A stretch of 64,000 bases of DNA, from positions 52,154,386 to 52,218,385 of the forward strand of contig NC_133103.1 of NCBI RefSeq assembly GCF_022965805.1, read 5' to 3'. This document shows, in pieces, positions 1 through 11,328 of this stretch. The stretch's first letter is position 1. Every line of letters begins with the position of its first letter. The position numbers and the translations under genes are program-made. The notes under the pieces were generated by a model. The model was not told the origin of the DNA and did no database searches. It saw nothing but the letters and a program-made list of their open reading frames with translations. This stretch comes from Primulina eburnea (taxonomy: Eukaryota; Streptophyta; Magnoliopsida; Lamiales; Gesneriaceae).

Positions 1-2791
1 CATCGAACTCACCTGCATCACACACGCCTAGTGAGTCTAAAGACTCAACACACCTGCACCGTTAATAACAAATACATATACATAGCACACAGCAGTGAAA
101 AATACCATACTCAACATACCTTTCATGAACTTTAAAAACGTAACATAAACGTGTCGTGTAAAATCATGACGTGTCAAAACAACTCATCGTTCATCATCAT
201 TCATCGTTTATCGTTCATCATCATTCATCGTTTATCATTTATCGTTCATCGTTCATCATTCATCGTTCATCATTCATCATTCATTTATCGTTCATCATTC
301 GTCGTTCATCATTCATCATTGGTGAATTCAGTTCATTAGAGGTGACTATCGTACATCATCATCATTTACGATGGATCCATCATACATAAAACCGCGGTAC
401 CGGACGACTGTCGGACATCAGTGACAGGATTACCTATCCACTGTGCCTAGGCCTCATCATCATCATTATCATTTACATATACATCTTAACATTTACATAT
501 ATTTCGATAGCCACAACTAATTCCCATCATTCAAAACATCATCATTTACATCACTTATAAAAATCGTGCACCAATGCAATTTTTCTTTAAATTCAAGCAT
601 GCAACGTATATTTTCATAAAATCTTAAAAATCGTGAATCATGATGCATGAATATTTAAAATATCATAAATTTGTGCTCAGGGTGCTGCCATAACCAAAAT
701 CTCACCCGGGTGCAAAATGACCATTTTGTCCCTGGAAACCCAAAAATTATCGTTTTGCTCATAGACGTAAAATTTCACTTCTTGACATTTTCTTAATTCC
801 ATTAACTCTAACACATCCCAAATAATTATTTAAGCTTACAAGAACTTTCCCATATTTTTATTTGGCTTAAATCTATGACTTTTAAATTAATCTTTAAATA
901 TAACCTATTAATGCGTTTAATTCCGAATTAAACCAAACCTTAGCATAAAATTCCCAAATTAAAAACTTAGACTTCTAATAATTATTTGAGCTTAAATATA
1001 ATTTCCAATAATTTTATTAAGCTTAAATATAGACGTTTCCATTAATCCTTTAATTAACGTTTCGTGCGACGATTAAATCCCGGAAAAATGTTATGGAAAC
1101 CCAAAAATTATCGTTTTAACCCCGAACCTCTAAAATTGACCCGAAACTTACCAAACACCTTAAAATATCCCAAAATATTTTTTTTTAAAGTATCCCTAGA
1201 CGTAAACCTGAGCCAAAATCAGAACTTAACCGACTCGTTTTAAAACTTGGACCGCGGTCCCGATTTTAACCCGAATCGACTCGAAACTCAACCGAAATTT
1301 TCCCAACTTTTTATCCTCTCTTAAAAACACTATAAAGGTCCAAAAATATAAATCTCAGCCCTTAAACCTTCGGTTGCTAGTTCCAGAACCTACAAAATTC
1401 TCGGCCACCACCCCTTTGGTGCAATCAATAAACTACCCATGGCTCCTACCCTTGCACATTCGGTCCCTCCTTAAACCAACACCTGTCCAGCCTTTAAGAC
1501 TCATCATTAGGGCCCTAATGACCCTTATAAACCAAGCCAAACACAAGTGAAAAGGGCGGGCTGTATAGATTAACGTAGGAACCGACCGAAACCATCGCAC
1601 CTTCTCCCGATCACGCTATAACTCCAAGGACCGAGCTTCTCCCTCGTCCAAATGCTTATGGTCCACACCTAGTATCCTACCAGACATTACAAAGACTGAG
1701 ACATGGCTGGGTTCGAGCCCATGCACAGCCCCAGCCCTTGCCCGACAGCATTCGAACCAACCCAAGCCCCAAACACTCGATCTCTCCTCCTATAGCAACG
1801 TCGAACCATTTTCCTTCCAAGACTTCATCACGACACCACCATCTTACTCAGGAGAGTCCTAAGCCGCAGCCCCTTGCACTTTATACAGAAAAAACGTGAG
1901 TGTCATTTAAAAGAGTGCATGGTATGAACAACACCCGTAAATCCTTCATGATAATGATCAGATCGAGAATTCTATGCAACCAAACACACAAATCAGCAAA
2001 TATTTAACATGTATGATGCAGAATAAAAGATACATGCGTGCCTTGATGATATTTGCGCGAGAAGATCGAAGAACGAGCGTCGGGAAGTTGCCGGGGAATT
2101 TATTCTGCAAGAACAAAGAGATGGCCGATGCTACCTTGGAGTGTGGCTGCTGAAACCGAGAGTATGAAGAGTGAAAGGGGAGGTGTCGGCTGATAGGTGT
2201 TTTAGGATTAGGTTAAGAGGGTGATTAAGGGTTATTTAAATAGTAATTTAGTAAATAATGGGCCCTAAATTGCCAATTAAAAGTTTAAAAATAGTTTTAA
2301 GCCCAATATGCTTAAAAGTAGGCCCATTAAATCCAAACGCACTCCCGAAAAATATTTTTAGTTGGAAAGTTCTTGAAAATATTAGCCGCACCATTAAAAG
2401 TCTCCCGATTCGATAAAATTTGCGTATCGTAAAAAATAAAGTCATGCGGGTAAAATACCCAGTAAAATCCCATTATTTGAAAATTCCACTTAAAACACCA
2501 TATATTAATTTATAAAAATTAATCATGTATTAAAATAATTTTCCTGAAAATTTTCCGATCTCCGATCCTCGTCCGAACGTGAAATGCACCTAGAAACCCT
2601 AATGCGTGAACTTTTAAAATTTCATGAATTAAATCTTATCATTCAATAATAATGCATAAAAATAATTAAACACAATTTAATAAAATAAACATACATTTTA
2701 TGCTTTAAAAGAATTTAATAAAATACCAAAGAAATTTAATAATTTGCATGCATGTGGTTCACGTGGACTTTCCGGCTTTCGGGACGTTACA
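1..2791 (-). mobile_element. Partial LTR of a Ty3/gypsy-like retrotransposon
   Basis: The right edge reads ...CGGGACGTTACA, the reverse complement of the common plant gypsy LTR start TGTAACGTCCCG, so the LTR sense is minus and its 5' end is at 2791. The other end is outside the window. A hairpin (TGAGTCT/AGACTCA, 32-47) matches one found about 318 bp before the LTR end in other elements here, which places the missing end roughly 285 bp left of position 1. No coding capacity is seen. The candidate target duplication after 2791 (CATAT) cannot be tested inside the window. Confidence 0.7.
180..345. repeat. TCATCGTT/TCATCATT imperfect minisatellite
   Basis: Degenerate short tandem units such as TCATCGTTCATCATTCATCG run through this stretch inside the LTR. 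They open spurious reading frames rich in Ser, Phe, Ile and His in two frames, which I do not regard as genes. Confidence 0.8.
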
Positions 2792-3483
2792 CATATACAA
2801 TAAATAAACAGTAACATAATAAAATTATATAAGCAATGTAATAATATAATCACATCACGTTATTATAATGAGGTATCATAGACTCCTTTTATATAATAAC
2901 ATAATATTATATATTAAACATATACACAATAAAAATAAATAAATAATAAATTAAATATTCTCACTTTTGAATATTATTACCTTTTTCTTGTGTTTTGGAG
3001 CATGAAAAAATATGAAAAACCGAACCTTCGAGTATCGTGCTGATAACGTGTTAATTTATGGTAAAAAGTAAAAATTTAAACTCACGAAATGTATTAAAAT
3101 ACAAATATATATAAAATTTCTTTGAAAATAATCCAAAAATAAATAAATAATTATATACATCATCACATACTAATTTTCAATATTTACAACTCTTATTTTC
3201 AACATACAACTTCTTATTTTCAACCGTCAACATTTTTATTTTCAACATCCTTATCGTTAGTTGCAAGGAATATATAGGTTCATGATATTCGTAACAGAAC
3301 CAAATGAATAGTTAATATTAGTAATGTGATACTGGAATGTTTATGCATGTATCGATCCATTTATTAAGATTGAATGCATATATACTAATGACCCGATATA
3401 ATTAAAGGATCATGTTGGTTATTTCATATATAACTCTTTGTCTACAAACCTCATCGAGGACGCTATTTTTACATCTACGGCAA
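2792..3483. other. AT-rich stretch with no gene recognised
   Basis: Low-complexity AT-rich DNA between the LTR and a MITE-like repeat. It contains a motif GTGCTGATAACGTGTT near 3037 that I associate loosely with plant repeats, but no reading frame or element boundary can be supported. Confidence 0.5.
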
Positions 3484-3657
3484 AAACTTGTGTGAGACGA
3501 TCTCACGGGTCATATTTGTGAGACGGATCTCTTATTTGAATCATCAATGAAAAAATATTACTTTTTATGCTAAAAGTACTATTTTTTATTGTGAAAATGG
3601 GTAGGGTTGACCTGTCTCACGGATTATGACCCGTGAGACGGTCTCATATGAGACCCA
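3484..3657. repeat. MITE-like inverted repeat (GTGAGACGATCTCACGGGTC family)
   Basis: Two roughly 23-bp arms (3492-3514 and about 3625-3646) are near-perfect inverted copies built on TGAGAC-GTCTCA-CGGGTCATA, around a short AT-rich core. The sequence resembles a short dispersed repeat common in asterid genomes. Superfamily and exact ends are not clear and no target duplication was identified. Confidence 0.6.
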
Positions 3658-4586
3658 CTCTACATCTATTTGACGTGTATTAACATCAAAATGGGCCATT
3701 AATGCCATGTTTATAAAAAATAATATTTCTTAGATACATGAGAAAACGTCTCCATATAATCGGCTCCCGCACTTTTGAGTGTGTCCTTTGACAACAAATA
3801 TAGCCTTTTTATAGTTCAATAATATTGTCTTAGTGTGTCCTTTAAAAAAACTCTATTATTTTTCGTCGAATTCATCTCAACTTCGTATTATCAGAGCACA
3901 AGTTAGATTTCATGTTGACTTATGAAAAAGACTTAGGAGATGCAATTGATATTTTGTTCTAGTAAATTTTCTTAATATTGCATCAACACTTTATTACAAA
4001 ACTGCCATTTTGTTCAATCAAATGCTCAATTTATCGTTGAGATACTATATAATAATAAGAGAAAATGGTAATTTTAGTTCTGTAAATTGAAATTTGTTTT
4101 GAATTTTCTGATAATTTAATATTTTATATTCATTTCAGTCTTTAATTTTTTCGTTTGAAACAACTTAATTCACAAACTATGGCTTATATTCACTCTAGAT
4201 TACACATGCGATTATAATAAAGTCCATATTATATATATTAAAATTTATCTAAACAACGATAATATTTTCCTTTTTATTTTGAAAAATTAGGTGTCGTTTT
4301 AGCTTATTTTTCTTTTTTGTTTTAATTTACATTTAATTTAATGTGTATAATATGGATTTGTTCCTGCTACATAATCTATGATGATACATAATCTATCCAA
4401 AACAATATTAGATGATTTACTGGTTTATATCTCATAAAATGTTTAAAAATTAAAATTTTAATTTTTACTTAATAATAAATAATAATGTAAAACTAATAAT
4501 AATATAAAAACAAACTCTTAAATATATATATTCATCACAAACTATTTCAACATAATTACATAAATCTTCGAGCCAAACATATCTAT
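3658..4586. other. Intergenic region downstream of ELIP1
   Basis: AT-rich DNA with no supportable gene. The last ~120 bases next to 4587 should hold the ELIP1 3' UTR because ELIP1 reads leftward. Confidence 0.5.
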
Positions 4587-5419
4587 TTACACAAGAGGTC
4601 CGCCCTTCAAATACTCGGTATATGCCAATGCCACCAGCCCGACCATGGCAAGCCTCCCATTCCATAGCTCTGCGTCGGATGACATCAATCCTCCCGGTTT
4701 CGATGTCGCATTCGCGCTCACCCCTTTAAAAAGCGGGACAAGAGATGCCACGGAGAAAAGAATAGTCGTACCGATGAACCACTTGAAACCCCCACTTTGT
4801 ATTTGTGTGAAAATGTCCTGTCCTCGGGTTAGTTCCACCGCAATGGCTGTCACAAATCCGAGCATGGCTAGACGGCCGTTGATCCTCTCTGCGGCAGGCC
4901 CGTCGAAGGCCATGATGTCTGTAGCCTTAGTGCTCTCCTGCAAGAATAGTTTTAGCTCGCAAGTGATCAGCAATATATATATATATATATATATAACAAA
5001 TTTATCATAAAAACACTTGTAATAACAGTACTGAAACATTATTTTGATCTGAAATTACCTCAGGTTGCGGTCGTGGAGGAGGAGTGGAGAACACCTGTGG
5101 TGGAACTGGAATTGCTGCTTTTTCTTTCTCCTCAACAACATCACCACCATCCTGTTGAATCGATAATTAAACTCAAATATTTCATATTCAATCAAATCTT
5201 ACAAGTATCAAAATATATGACCTTCATATATATTACACTGACTTAAAATTTAGAGTTTAACATTTTACTCACCTCTACATTGCTTCGAACTCTGAACTTC
5301 AAATCTCTCTTGAAGTGTGGCACGCTTCTCAAAGGAACAAACTGGCTCAGACCAACAACTGATCTTGAACTCAAACCAGCTCCACAGATCACTTGCATTC
5401 CAGTTGCAGCAGCTGCCAT
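4587..5419 (-). CDS. ELIP: Early light-induced protein, chloroplast (ELIP1 of this array)
   Basis: Three exons on the minus strand: 5419-5273, 5151-5059 and 4937-4587, all joined in phase 0 at GT..AG sites, giving 49+31+116 = 196 residues, the usual ELIP length. Residues 1 to ~47 are Ala/Ser/Arg-rich and look like a chloroplast transit peptide. A Pro-rich linker (about 64-79) precedes three membrane helices. Helix 1 holds ERINGRLAM (97-105) and helix 3 holds ELWNGRLAM (170-178), the paired LHC-type chlorophyll-binding motifs; helix 2 lies at about 132-151. ELIPs sit in thylakoids and bind free chlorophyll and carotenoid under high light, cold or drying. The ATG at 5419 is chosen because it begins the same MAAAATGMQ as the other two copies. 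It is more diverged than ELIP2/3 (VE for TE at the exon 1 end, an extra Asn-Ala-Thr around 156-158). Intron 2 contains a (TA)n run. No defect seen. Confidence 0.95.
4973..4995. repeat. (TA)n microsatellite in ELIP1 intron 2
   Basis: About eleven uninterrupted TA units inside the second intron; it falls outside all exons. Confidence 0.9.
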
Positions 5420-5547
5420 ATTGAGTGTTTGTGTGATATAAGACACTTCGAATTGGTTTGTTTGTTTCAAGAAAGTAAAGGTTATAATTTCGTAATCAAG
5501 ATTCGTACTTAGTTTGAATGTAGGGAAGTAGAGCAAGGGGTCTCATT

Positions 5548-5599
5548 TATTTATAGTTGCATGGGGCAGACCAAATTGTGGCCACTATTTAGGACACGT
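5548..5599 (-). promoter_or_regulatory. ELIP1 core promoter: TATA box and ACGTG element
   Basis: On the minus strand TATAAATA lies at 5555-5548, about 130 bp before the ATG. An ACGTGTC box (ACGTG at 5599-5595) sits about 40 bp further upstream. ACGTG is the core of G-box/ABRE sites bound by bZIP factors such as HY5 and ABFs, which fits light and ABA control; binding is inferred. Confidence 0.6.
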
Positions 5600-6586
5600 A
5601 AAATGGGTACAATTGGTACAACATTGTATGTAACATGGATTCACGAGGCACCGCACAGCTAGCGTATGTATTTACTCAGATTCATGCCTACCGTACACAT
5701 TTCTCTACGTGCCTGTCTTTTGTACATTAGGTATCACGAGAAGCAAATCGTGTTACTTTTAGGCACGCCTTTCAAAAATCTTACTCGGAATGTGCAATTT
5801 TTTTGTTTTTTTCCTAATAAATGGAATCAATTGCCGACTCTGACTCGTATGTTTAAAGTCGCGTTTGGTTGATACGTTACACGTGTAGATACATCATTCA
5901 TATATTTTTTTAAAAAAATATTTAGTTTTGAGATATTAATTATTATGGGACAATATATCACAAACGGATTGGGGCCTTTTCCACTAAATTCAATTTCATT
6001 CTCAGTCAGGAACATAATTAAACATATGATATATTTTTATTGTTTAAAAGATAACAAAATTGCCGAATCTACTCAAAAGCTGACATATTATGAGAAACAA
6101 TCGTTCTACTAAAAAATATTTAGTAGAATATTGCAATTACAAAAAAAAATTATAATTTTGATTTATACATTTTTCTCTTTGTAAATTTTGATTTTCGTAT
6201 TGCTAAATCTTATTTATATTCAGTTAATTTTTTAATATGACGCTAACGTGGCATGTATGAGCAAAACCAGAATTTTACATAGGGAGTGCTTAAGTTTATC
6301 GGTAAAAAAAGTAAATGGAACAAGAGATCCCCTATATTATTTTAATACGTAAGTCAAATAATTTGTGTGTGTGTGTGATTTTTTTTAAAAAAATTGGTGT
6401 ACCACTCTTTCTTATAATTGAGAGAAAAAACAAAATTTTATTATGTCAGTGTTCTCTAAATCTAATTTAAAAATTGGATTATATTTAAGTGATTAAAGTT
6501 TTTTTTTGAAGAATAGTTGAAAAAAAAAAACATATTTATTGGATAATTTTTTTGGATTTTTTGCAATAATCAAATAGTTCTTGTTG
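5600..6586. other. Region upstream of ELIP1, no gene seen
   Basis: AT-rich DNA with homopolymers and a short (GT)n at about 6364-6376. Short frames here have no recognisable protein features. Confidence 0.5.
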
Positions 6587-7054
6587 TGTTTAGGAACTCT
6601 AGCAATATTGATTTTGATGATAATAAAATTTTTATTGTGTTTTTAGCATATTTACTCAAGTATAAAGTAACTAACTCAATATGTTAACTGAAATTCGAAT
6701 TTAGCCAAACTAAAAATATGGTAAGCTAGAGTATTTCGACGAAATCTCAAAAATCGGTGACGCAAATGACCAGCCGCCAAAAAAATTGAACATAAAAAAT
6801 TTAGAATAAGTCGTATTTCGCGTCAGTTGGGCTAAATAGGATGTTATTTAGAAAAACTGATGGTTGCAAGATCAAACTGATTACAACGAAAACAACAGTC
6901 TGTTGGGCATCAGCAGTTGCGATTTTTTGATCAGCCAAATCAGCCCAGTTACCAAATGAAACGATTCAGTATGGATTACGAAGCTAATACAATGATCTAC
7001 AAATCATATTCACAAGTCGAAGTTTGAATAAGAGTTTAAGATGTTGATAAATGA
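6587..7054. repeat. Copia-like LTR fragment (tentative), left part, split by gypsy-1
   Basis: Contains GATTTTGATGATAATAAAA, a phrase frequent near the start of plant copia LTRs. The same unit seems to resume after the gypsy-1 insertion at 15600. Ends and target duplication were not found, so the class is a guess. Confidence 0.3.
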
Positions 7055-7059
7055 AGATT

Positions 7060-8233
7060 GTGAGAACCCGAATTTCCAGCAAAAGCATTTCAGTAAGCAA
7101 TGCAAAATTTCCAGCAGAAGATAATATTCAGAAGCTGGTACTTTTCCAGCAGACATGTATTTTCCAGCAGCAGCAGTAGAAGAAGAACGAAAAATCAGCA
7201 GCAGCAGAAGAGCGAGAAAGAAGCAGCAGTCAGTTACTGATTCAGCTCAGACTTGTAACTGAAGCATTAACATGGAATAAAGGCTGTTAATGTCAGATTA
7301 TGGCCATTAATTGGAAACGTAACAGTCAGATTGTGGCCTATAAATAACACCCTCAAGTCTCTGAAATGAGTTACACAAGCTTTGAGATTATCACTTAAAT
7401 TTCGAGTTAAGAAAGAGTGCCTTTGTCAAGCAGCAAAATCCAGTAGCGAGAACATCCAAATTCCAGTAGACTTCAACCGAAACTTTAAGCAAATTACGGT
7501 AAGTGGGCTTATATGTAAATATCTTGAAATCCGTTTGATAATTCTGTTTTAAAGTTCAGTTTCTGTATGATTTCTGATATATGATTTTGAAGCACTGAAA
7601 CTCCCTAGTGAACTAATGGTAGGAATATATATTCTGAACATTTCTGAATTCTGATTCTGATTCTGATTCTGATTCTGGCCTCACCCCTTAGAGGAGAGAA
7701 CATATAGGGGACTGATATCAGTTTAGCCATGAAATTCACTAACGTGCTCAGTGCTTACTAATTCTGAATTTTGTTCTGTAATTCTTGAATTCTGATTACT
7801 GTTCTGAAAACAAGAGTTCTCTGTATATTATTGTATTTGTGTTTCTGTTGAAAACGATTTCGAAAACTGGGAGTTATTCCCGCCCCTGCTTACTGAGTGA
7901 CAATCATATCACTCACCCACCAAACCCATCTCAGATAAGAACGAGGAAGAGTTGATAGAAGAAGAGGAGCAACGTCAGTTTTGGGGCTGGTGATGAAGAT
8001 CGTTGTTCTTAGTTCTGATTTATGTTTTATTTTCCGCTGCATATGTTCAGACAATGTAATTTTATGGTTTTACATTTCCGCTGTAAAACATTTGTCATTG
8101 AGTTGTAACAGACAATGATTATTATGAATAAAAGACGGGTTTCTGAAATTCTGTACTTCTGAGGCTTGTAGTTTTCGAATGAATATTTGAAAGCAACACC
8201 GGTGTCAACCAACCCCCGTCCCGGGGCATGATA
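7060..8233 (+). repeat. gypsy-1 5' LTR
   Basis: 1174 bp, TG start, last bases ATA where the 3' LTR has ACA, consistent with a C-to-T change. Contains the hairpin TGAGTGA...TCACTCA at 7894-7915, 318 bp before the LTR end, and a (CTGATT)4 run at about 7647-7676. Confidence 0.95.
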
Positions 8234-8239
8234 TTGAAG

Positions 8240-8251
8240 TGGTATCAGAGC
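8240..8251 (+). promoter_or_regulatory. gypsy-1 primer-binding site (tRNA-iMet)
   Basis: TGGTATCAGAGC begins 6 bp after the 5' LTR and is the usual complement of the 3' end of plant initiator-Met tRNA, which primes minus-strand cDNA. Confidence 0.95.
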
Positions 8252-9215
8252 AAACCAGGTTTCATAATCTGGGGAGGAGGAACTAGAAATAATGAGTTCT
8301 TATAGACTTCTGAGAATAAGTTCTGGAAGTTACTGTAATAAACTACTGAAAATTAACTACTGTAATAGACTACTGAAGTGATAGACTAACTACGTATAGT
8401 TAGGAAAATCAGTAGGAAAACAAATCAGAATACAGTAGAGCTCTAAGTATTTCAGCAGCATGTCTGAAATAACCAGCATGTCTGAAATGAGTAGGAAAAA
8501 AAAAAAAAAATTTCCCGTATATCAAATCCAGCACATAACAGAAAATCAGTAGACCCAACACCAGTAGACGAAAAGCAGTAGGATGAAACCAGAACCAGCA
8601 GAAGGAAACCAGTAGAACTGAATGCAGAAGACTGGGTCAGTAGACTCGGAATGCAGCAGACTGGTCCTAATAGTTCCGGAAAGCAGCAGACAATGCTGGA
8701 AAAACAGCAGACTGATTGCAGTAGCATCAGAAATGCAGTAGGCCTTGCTAATGGCATGGAAGTTGAGGTGTTTTTCGCACAAACTTCAAACGGCCATAAC
8801 TTTTGATCCAGGAGGAATTTTTACTATTAAGAGTAGGCGTTGGAAAGCTCTCGACGAGGAGAACCTATCTAGAACTATTCATCGTTCTAGCACCACCGAC
8901 AAAGCCCAAAATCCTTGTTTAAGATAGTGATATCATCATTTCCGTAAAATTTTCCAACTTTTCGAAACTTTGAGGAATTTTCATTTCCAATTGGCTTAAT
9001 ATTTTTGCACCAAACTTGGTACCATTCATGTTCTTGATGTGAAGGATTTTTAGTAAATTTTTCACGCAATTTTGAGACCGAACAATTTTGAGCTACTTTT
9101 TGCCATTGAATGTTATAGGCTTACTGATTTTATTCATTCCAGTACTCGTCTATAACTTAACCTGTATTTTTGGAGATCATTTCTGAACCTTTACCTCATG
9201 TTTTGGATGTAGGAG
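8252..9215 (+). other. gypsy-1 untranslated leader with CAGTAGA-type repeats
   Basis: No supportable ORF. From about 8440 to 8740 the leader is filled with loosely repeated CAGTAGAC / CAGCAGAC motifs and has an A14-15 run near 8499. An AG acceptor-like sequence (TTTTGGATGTAG, ending 9212) lies 3 bp before the next ORF. Leaders of such elements hold packaging and dimerisation signals; none can be pinpointed. Confidence 0.6.
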
Positions 9216-9722
9216 ATGGCAGACCAGAATAACTACATTAAGAGTCTAGAGAGAAAGCTAGAAAAACTCAAGGAGAATAACTACTGCCTAGAGTTGGACA
9301 AAGACGAATTAGAGCGTCGAGTAGAACACTTGAGAAGTGATGTTCAACGTTATGCTCACTATCTGCATGAAGCAGAAGAGAGGAGTAGAAAGGCTCAAGA
9401 AGAGTTGGAGACCTCTCAAGAGACTGTTGCCGAATTCATAGAGTTACGTGACACCTTGATTGAGAAGATCCAAATTCTTAAGGATCAAAATCATCAACTC
9501 GTGCACCAGCACAATCAGTATACTGAGCAGACTGATGCTCAAATTCATGAGTTGCAGAGTACTGTTGAAGTTCTTGGCGACCAGAATGCAGTTCTGCATG
9601 GTCATATTGAACATCTACAAGCAGTAATAGCCAACCAAGAAGAACCTGAGGAGGATCCAGAAGAAGAAGAAGAAGTTGAAGAGGATCCTATGGATTTGGG
9701 ATTAGGAGAAGTGATAGATTAG
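9216..9722 (+). CDS. Extra coiled-coil ORF of gypsy-1, upstream of gag
   Basis: 168 residues, begins MADQNNYIKSLERKLEKL. Residues ~5-140 are an almost unbroken heptad-rich coiled coil (repeated LE.K, ELE, HLQ, with many Glu, Gln, Lys). Residues ~142-158 are almost purely Glu/Asp/Pro and the protein ends with a short hydrophobic-acidic tail (MDLGLGEVID). There is no zinc knuckle, protease or RT motif. It sits 220 bp before gag in the same orientation. Standard Tekay/Del elements carry one gag-pol frame after the leader, so this is an addition. Function unknown; oligomerisation or binding to Gag or a host partner is only inference. The frame is open and free of damage although the nearby polyprotein has a stop, which suggests recent constraint. 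Confidence 0.8.
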   Translation: MADQNNYIKSLERKLEKLKENNYCLELDKDELERRVEHLRSDVQRYAHYLHEAEERSRKAQEELETSQETVAEFIELRDTLIEKIQILKDQNHQLVHQHNQYTEQTDAQIHELQSTVEVLGDQNAVLHGHIEHLQAVIANQEEPEEDPEEEEEVEEDPMDLGLGEVID

Positions 9723-9942
9723 GGCATCAGTAGTCATTTTCTTTGTAGTAGCACTTGTTCTATTTGCATTTCTGTTTTCATTTTCGAAGTTCAGTTGTAA
9801 TTGCACTTTCTTGGGAAATCAATAAAATTTCTTTCTATCAATTGATTTCATATTTAATTCTCGAGCAATTACTTAAACAATATGTTTCTTTCGTTTAAGT
9901 TCATATTCTGCCAAAACCTTAGAATTTTCATAATTGTAGGAT

Positions 9943-11328
9943 ATGGACAGAAGACCAGTGAGAAACAACCGCAATCCTCGTTACAACAACCGTAACAACA
10001 ACCGAAATGATGCAGACGCACAACAACAGCAACAGCAGCCACCAGCAGTTGGCCTCAGTCAAGTGGACTTGATGGCTATAGCCACAATTGTGGCAACCAC
10101 GCTACAAGGGTTAGTGAATCCTAATGCTAACCAGCCACCACCACCACCTCCAGCTCAGAACGGGACCAAGCAGCACTATGAGGCTCTCCGAAGAGCAAGA
10201 GTCCCAAACTTCGATGGAAGCTCCGATCCTGAGGTCGGACAAAATTGGATGAAGGAGGTCGAGAATCACCTTCGACTACTGGAGGTTCCACAAGCGATCA
10301 AGGTAGATGTGATTACACCTTTTCTTGTGGACAGAGCAGCCAAATGGTGGGAAGGAGTCTCACCAGCTATGCGAGGAACGGGACCTATCACATGGCAAAG
10401 GTTCCGAGAGGCATTTCTGAAGCAGTACTTCCCGACAGCAGTTCGAGTGCAGAAGCTGTCAGAGTTTGAAAGCTTGATGCAAGAACCAAACATGACAGTT
10501 GTGGAGTATTCATCCAAGTTCCACTCATTGGGAACTTACTCCCCAACCATTATGGGAGACGAAGCCTTGAAGATGCATCGCTTCAAGAAGGGATTGAACA
10601 GCCGTATTCAATCTGCTCTTGCCGTTATTGAGCCCAACAGTTTCGATGAATTGATGGGAGCCGCCATCAGGGCTGAAAACGATATTAAGAGGCGTGAAGG
10701 CGAGAACAAACTCAAACGCCCTCAGTCAAGCCAGTACCAATCGGGCCAACACTTCAAGAGGCCTAGGTTTCCAAGCAACCAATTCACCAGTGATCCAGCC
10801 AAAGGAACCACTTCTTCTCCATCAAGCAAAGAGGGAGTCAAGTGCCAAAAATGTGGATTCACTCACACTGGTGAATGCCGTAAGAATTCGGGAGCTTGTT
10901 TCCGTTGTGGAAAGATGGGTCATCGCATTGCTCAATGCCCTTTTCCAGATCCGAGGAATGGTCCAGTAGGCGGAGCAACTCCAAATAAGCCTAAGGAGAA
11001 CAAGCCCAATGCGCGAGTCTATGCCATCACTCAAGAAGAGGCTGACAACTCAAATGATGTCGTAGCTGGTACCATTCTAATCAATAATATACCTGCTTAT
11101 GTGTTATTTGATTGTGGTGCTACGCATTCATTCATATCTAAGAGATTTGCCAAGAAGTTAGGAGCTAAGCCTGATAACTTAGAAGAACCATATAGAGTAG
11201 CAACTCCCGCTAATCGAATTTTAGAAACTCGCACTCTATATCGGGATATTGGTGTTCTCATAGATAATCAGAGTTTCAAGGCAGACTTAATTCAACTAAA
11301 CATGGTGGAATTCGACGCAATCCTTTGA
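9943..11328 (+). CDS. gag-pro: gypsy-1 Gag and aspartic protease (ends at in-frame TGA)
   Basis: 461 residues. The N-terminus is Arg/Asn/Gln-rich, then a plant retrotransposon Gag core (~70-235). Two zinc knuckles follow: an odd CX2CX3HX3C (CQKCGFTHTGEC, 301-312) and a standard CX2CX4HX4C (CFRCGKMGHRIAQC, 319-332). The protease active site is FDCGATHSF with D390; Cys replaces the Ser/Thr of the usual D-S/T-G, a variation I flag without knowing its effect. The frame stops at TGA (11326-11328) in the conserved protease end motif where related elements have Gly before MDWL. The next codon continues the polyprotein in the same frame, so this was one gag-pol ORF with a nonsense change. The start is preceded by TGTAGGATATGG, almost the same context as the coiled-coil ORF. 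Confidence 0.92.
   Translation: MDRRPVRNNRNPRYNNRNNNRNDADAQQQQQQPPAVGLSQVDLMAIATIVATTLQGLVNPNANQPPPPPPAQNGTKQHYEALRRARVPNFDGSSDPEVGQNWMKEVENHLRLLEVPQAIKVDVITPFLVDRAAKWWEGVSPAMRGTGPITWQRFREAFLKQYFPTAVRVQKLSEFESLMQEPNMTVVEYSSKFHSLGTYSPTIMGDEALKMHRFKKGLNSRIQSALAVIEPNSFDELMGAAIRAENDIKRREGENKLKRPQSSQYQSGQHFKRPRFPSNQFTSDPAKGTTSSPSSKEGVKCQKCGFTHTGECRKNSGACFRCGKMGHRIAQCPFPDPRNGPVGGATPNKPKENKPNARVYAITQEEADNSNDVVAGTILINNIPAYVLFDCGATHSFISKRFAKKLGAKPDNLEEPYRVATPANRILETRTLYRDIGVLIDNQSFKADLIQLNMVEFDAIL

Noticed and set aside
4645..5010. 121-codon plus-strand frame over ELIP1
   Set aside because: It is antisense to ELIP1 exon 3 and exists because of the codon composition of the real gene.
8240..8251. tRNA-like matches at this and the other TGGTATCAGAGC sites
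   Set aside because: These are primer-binding sites next to LTRs; no tRNA cloverleaf surrounds them.
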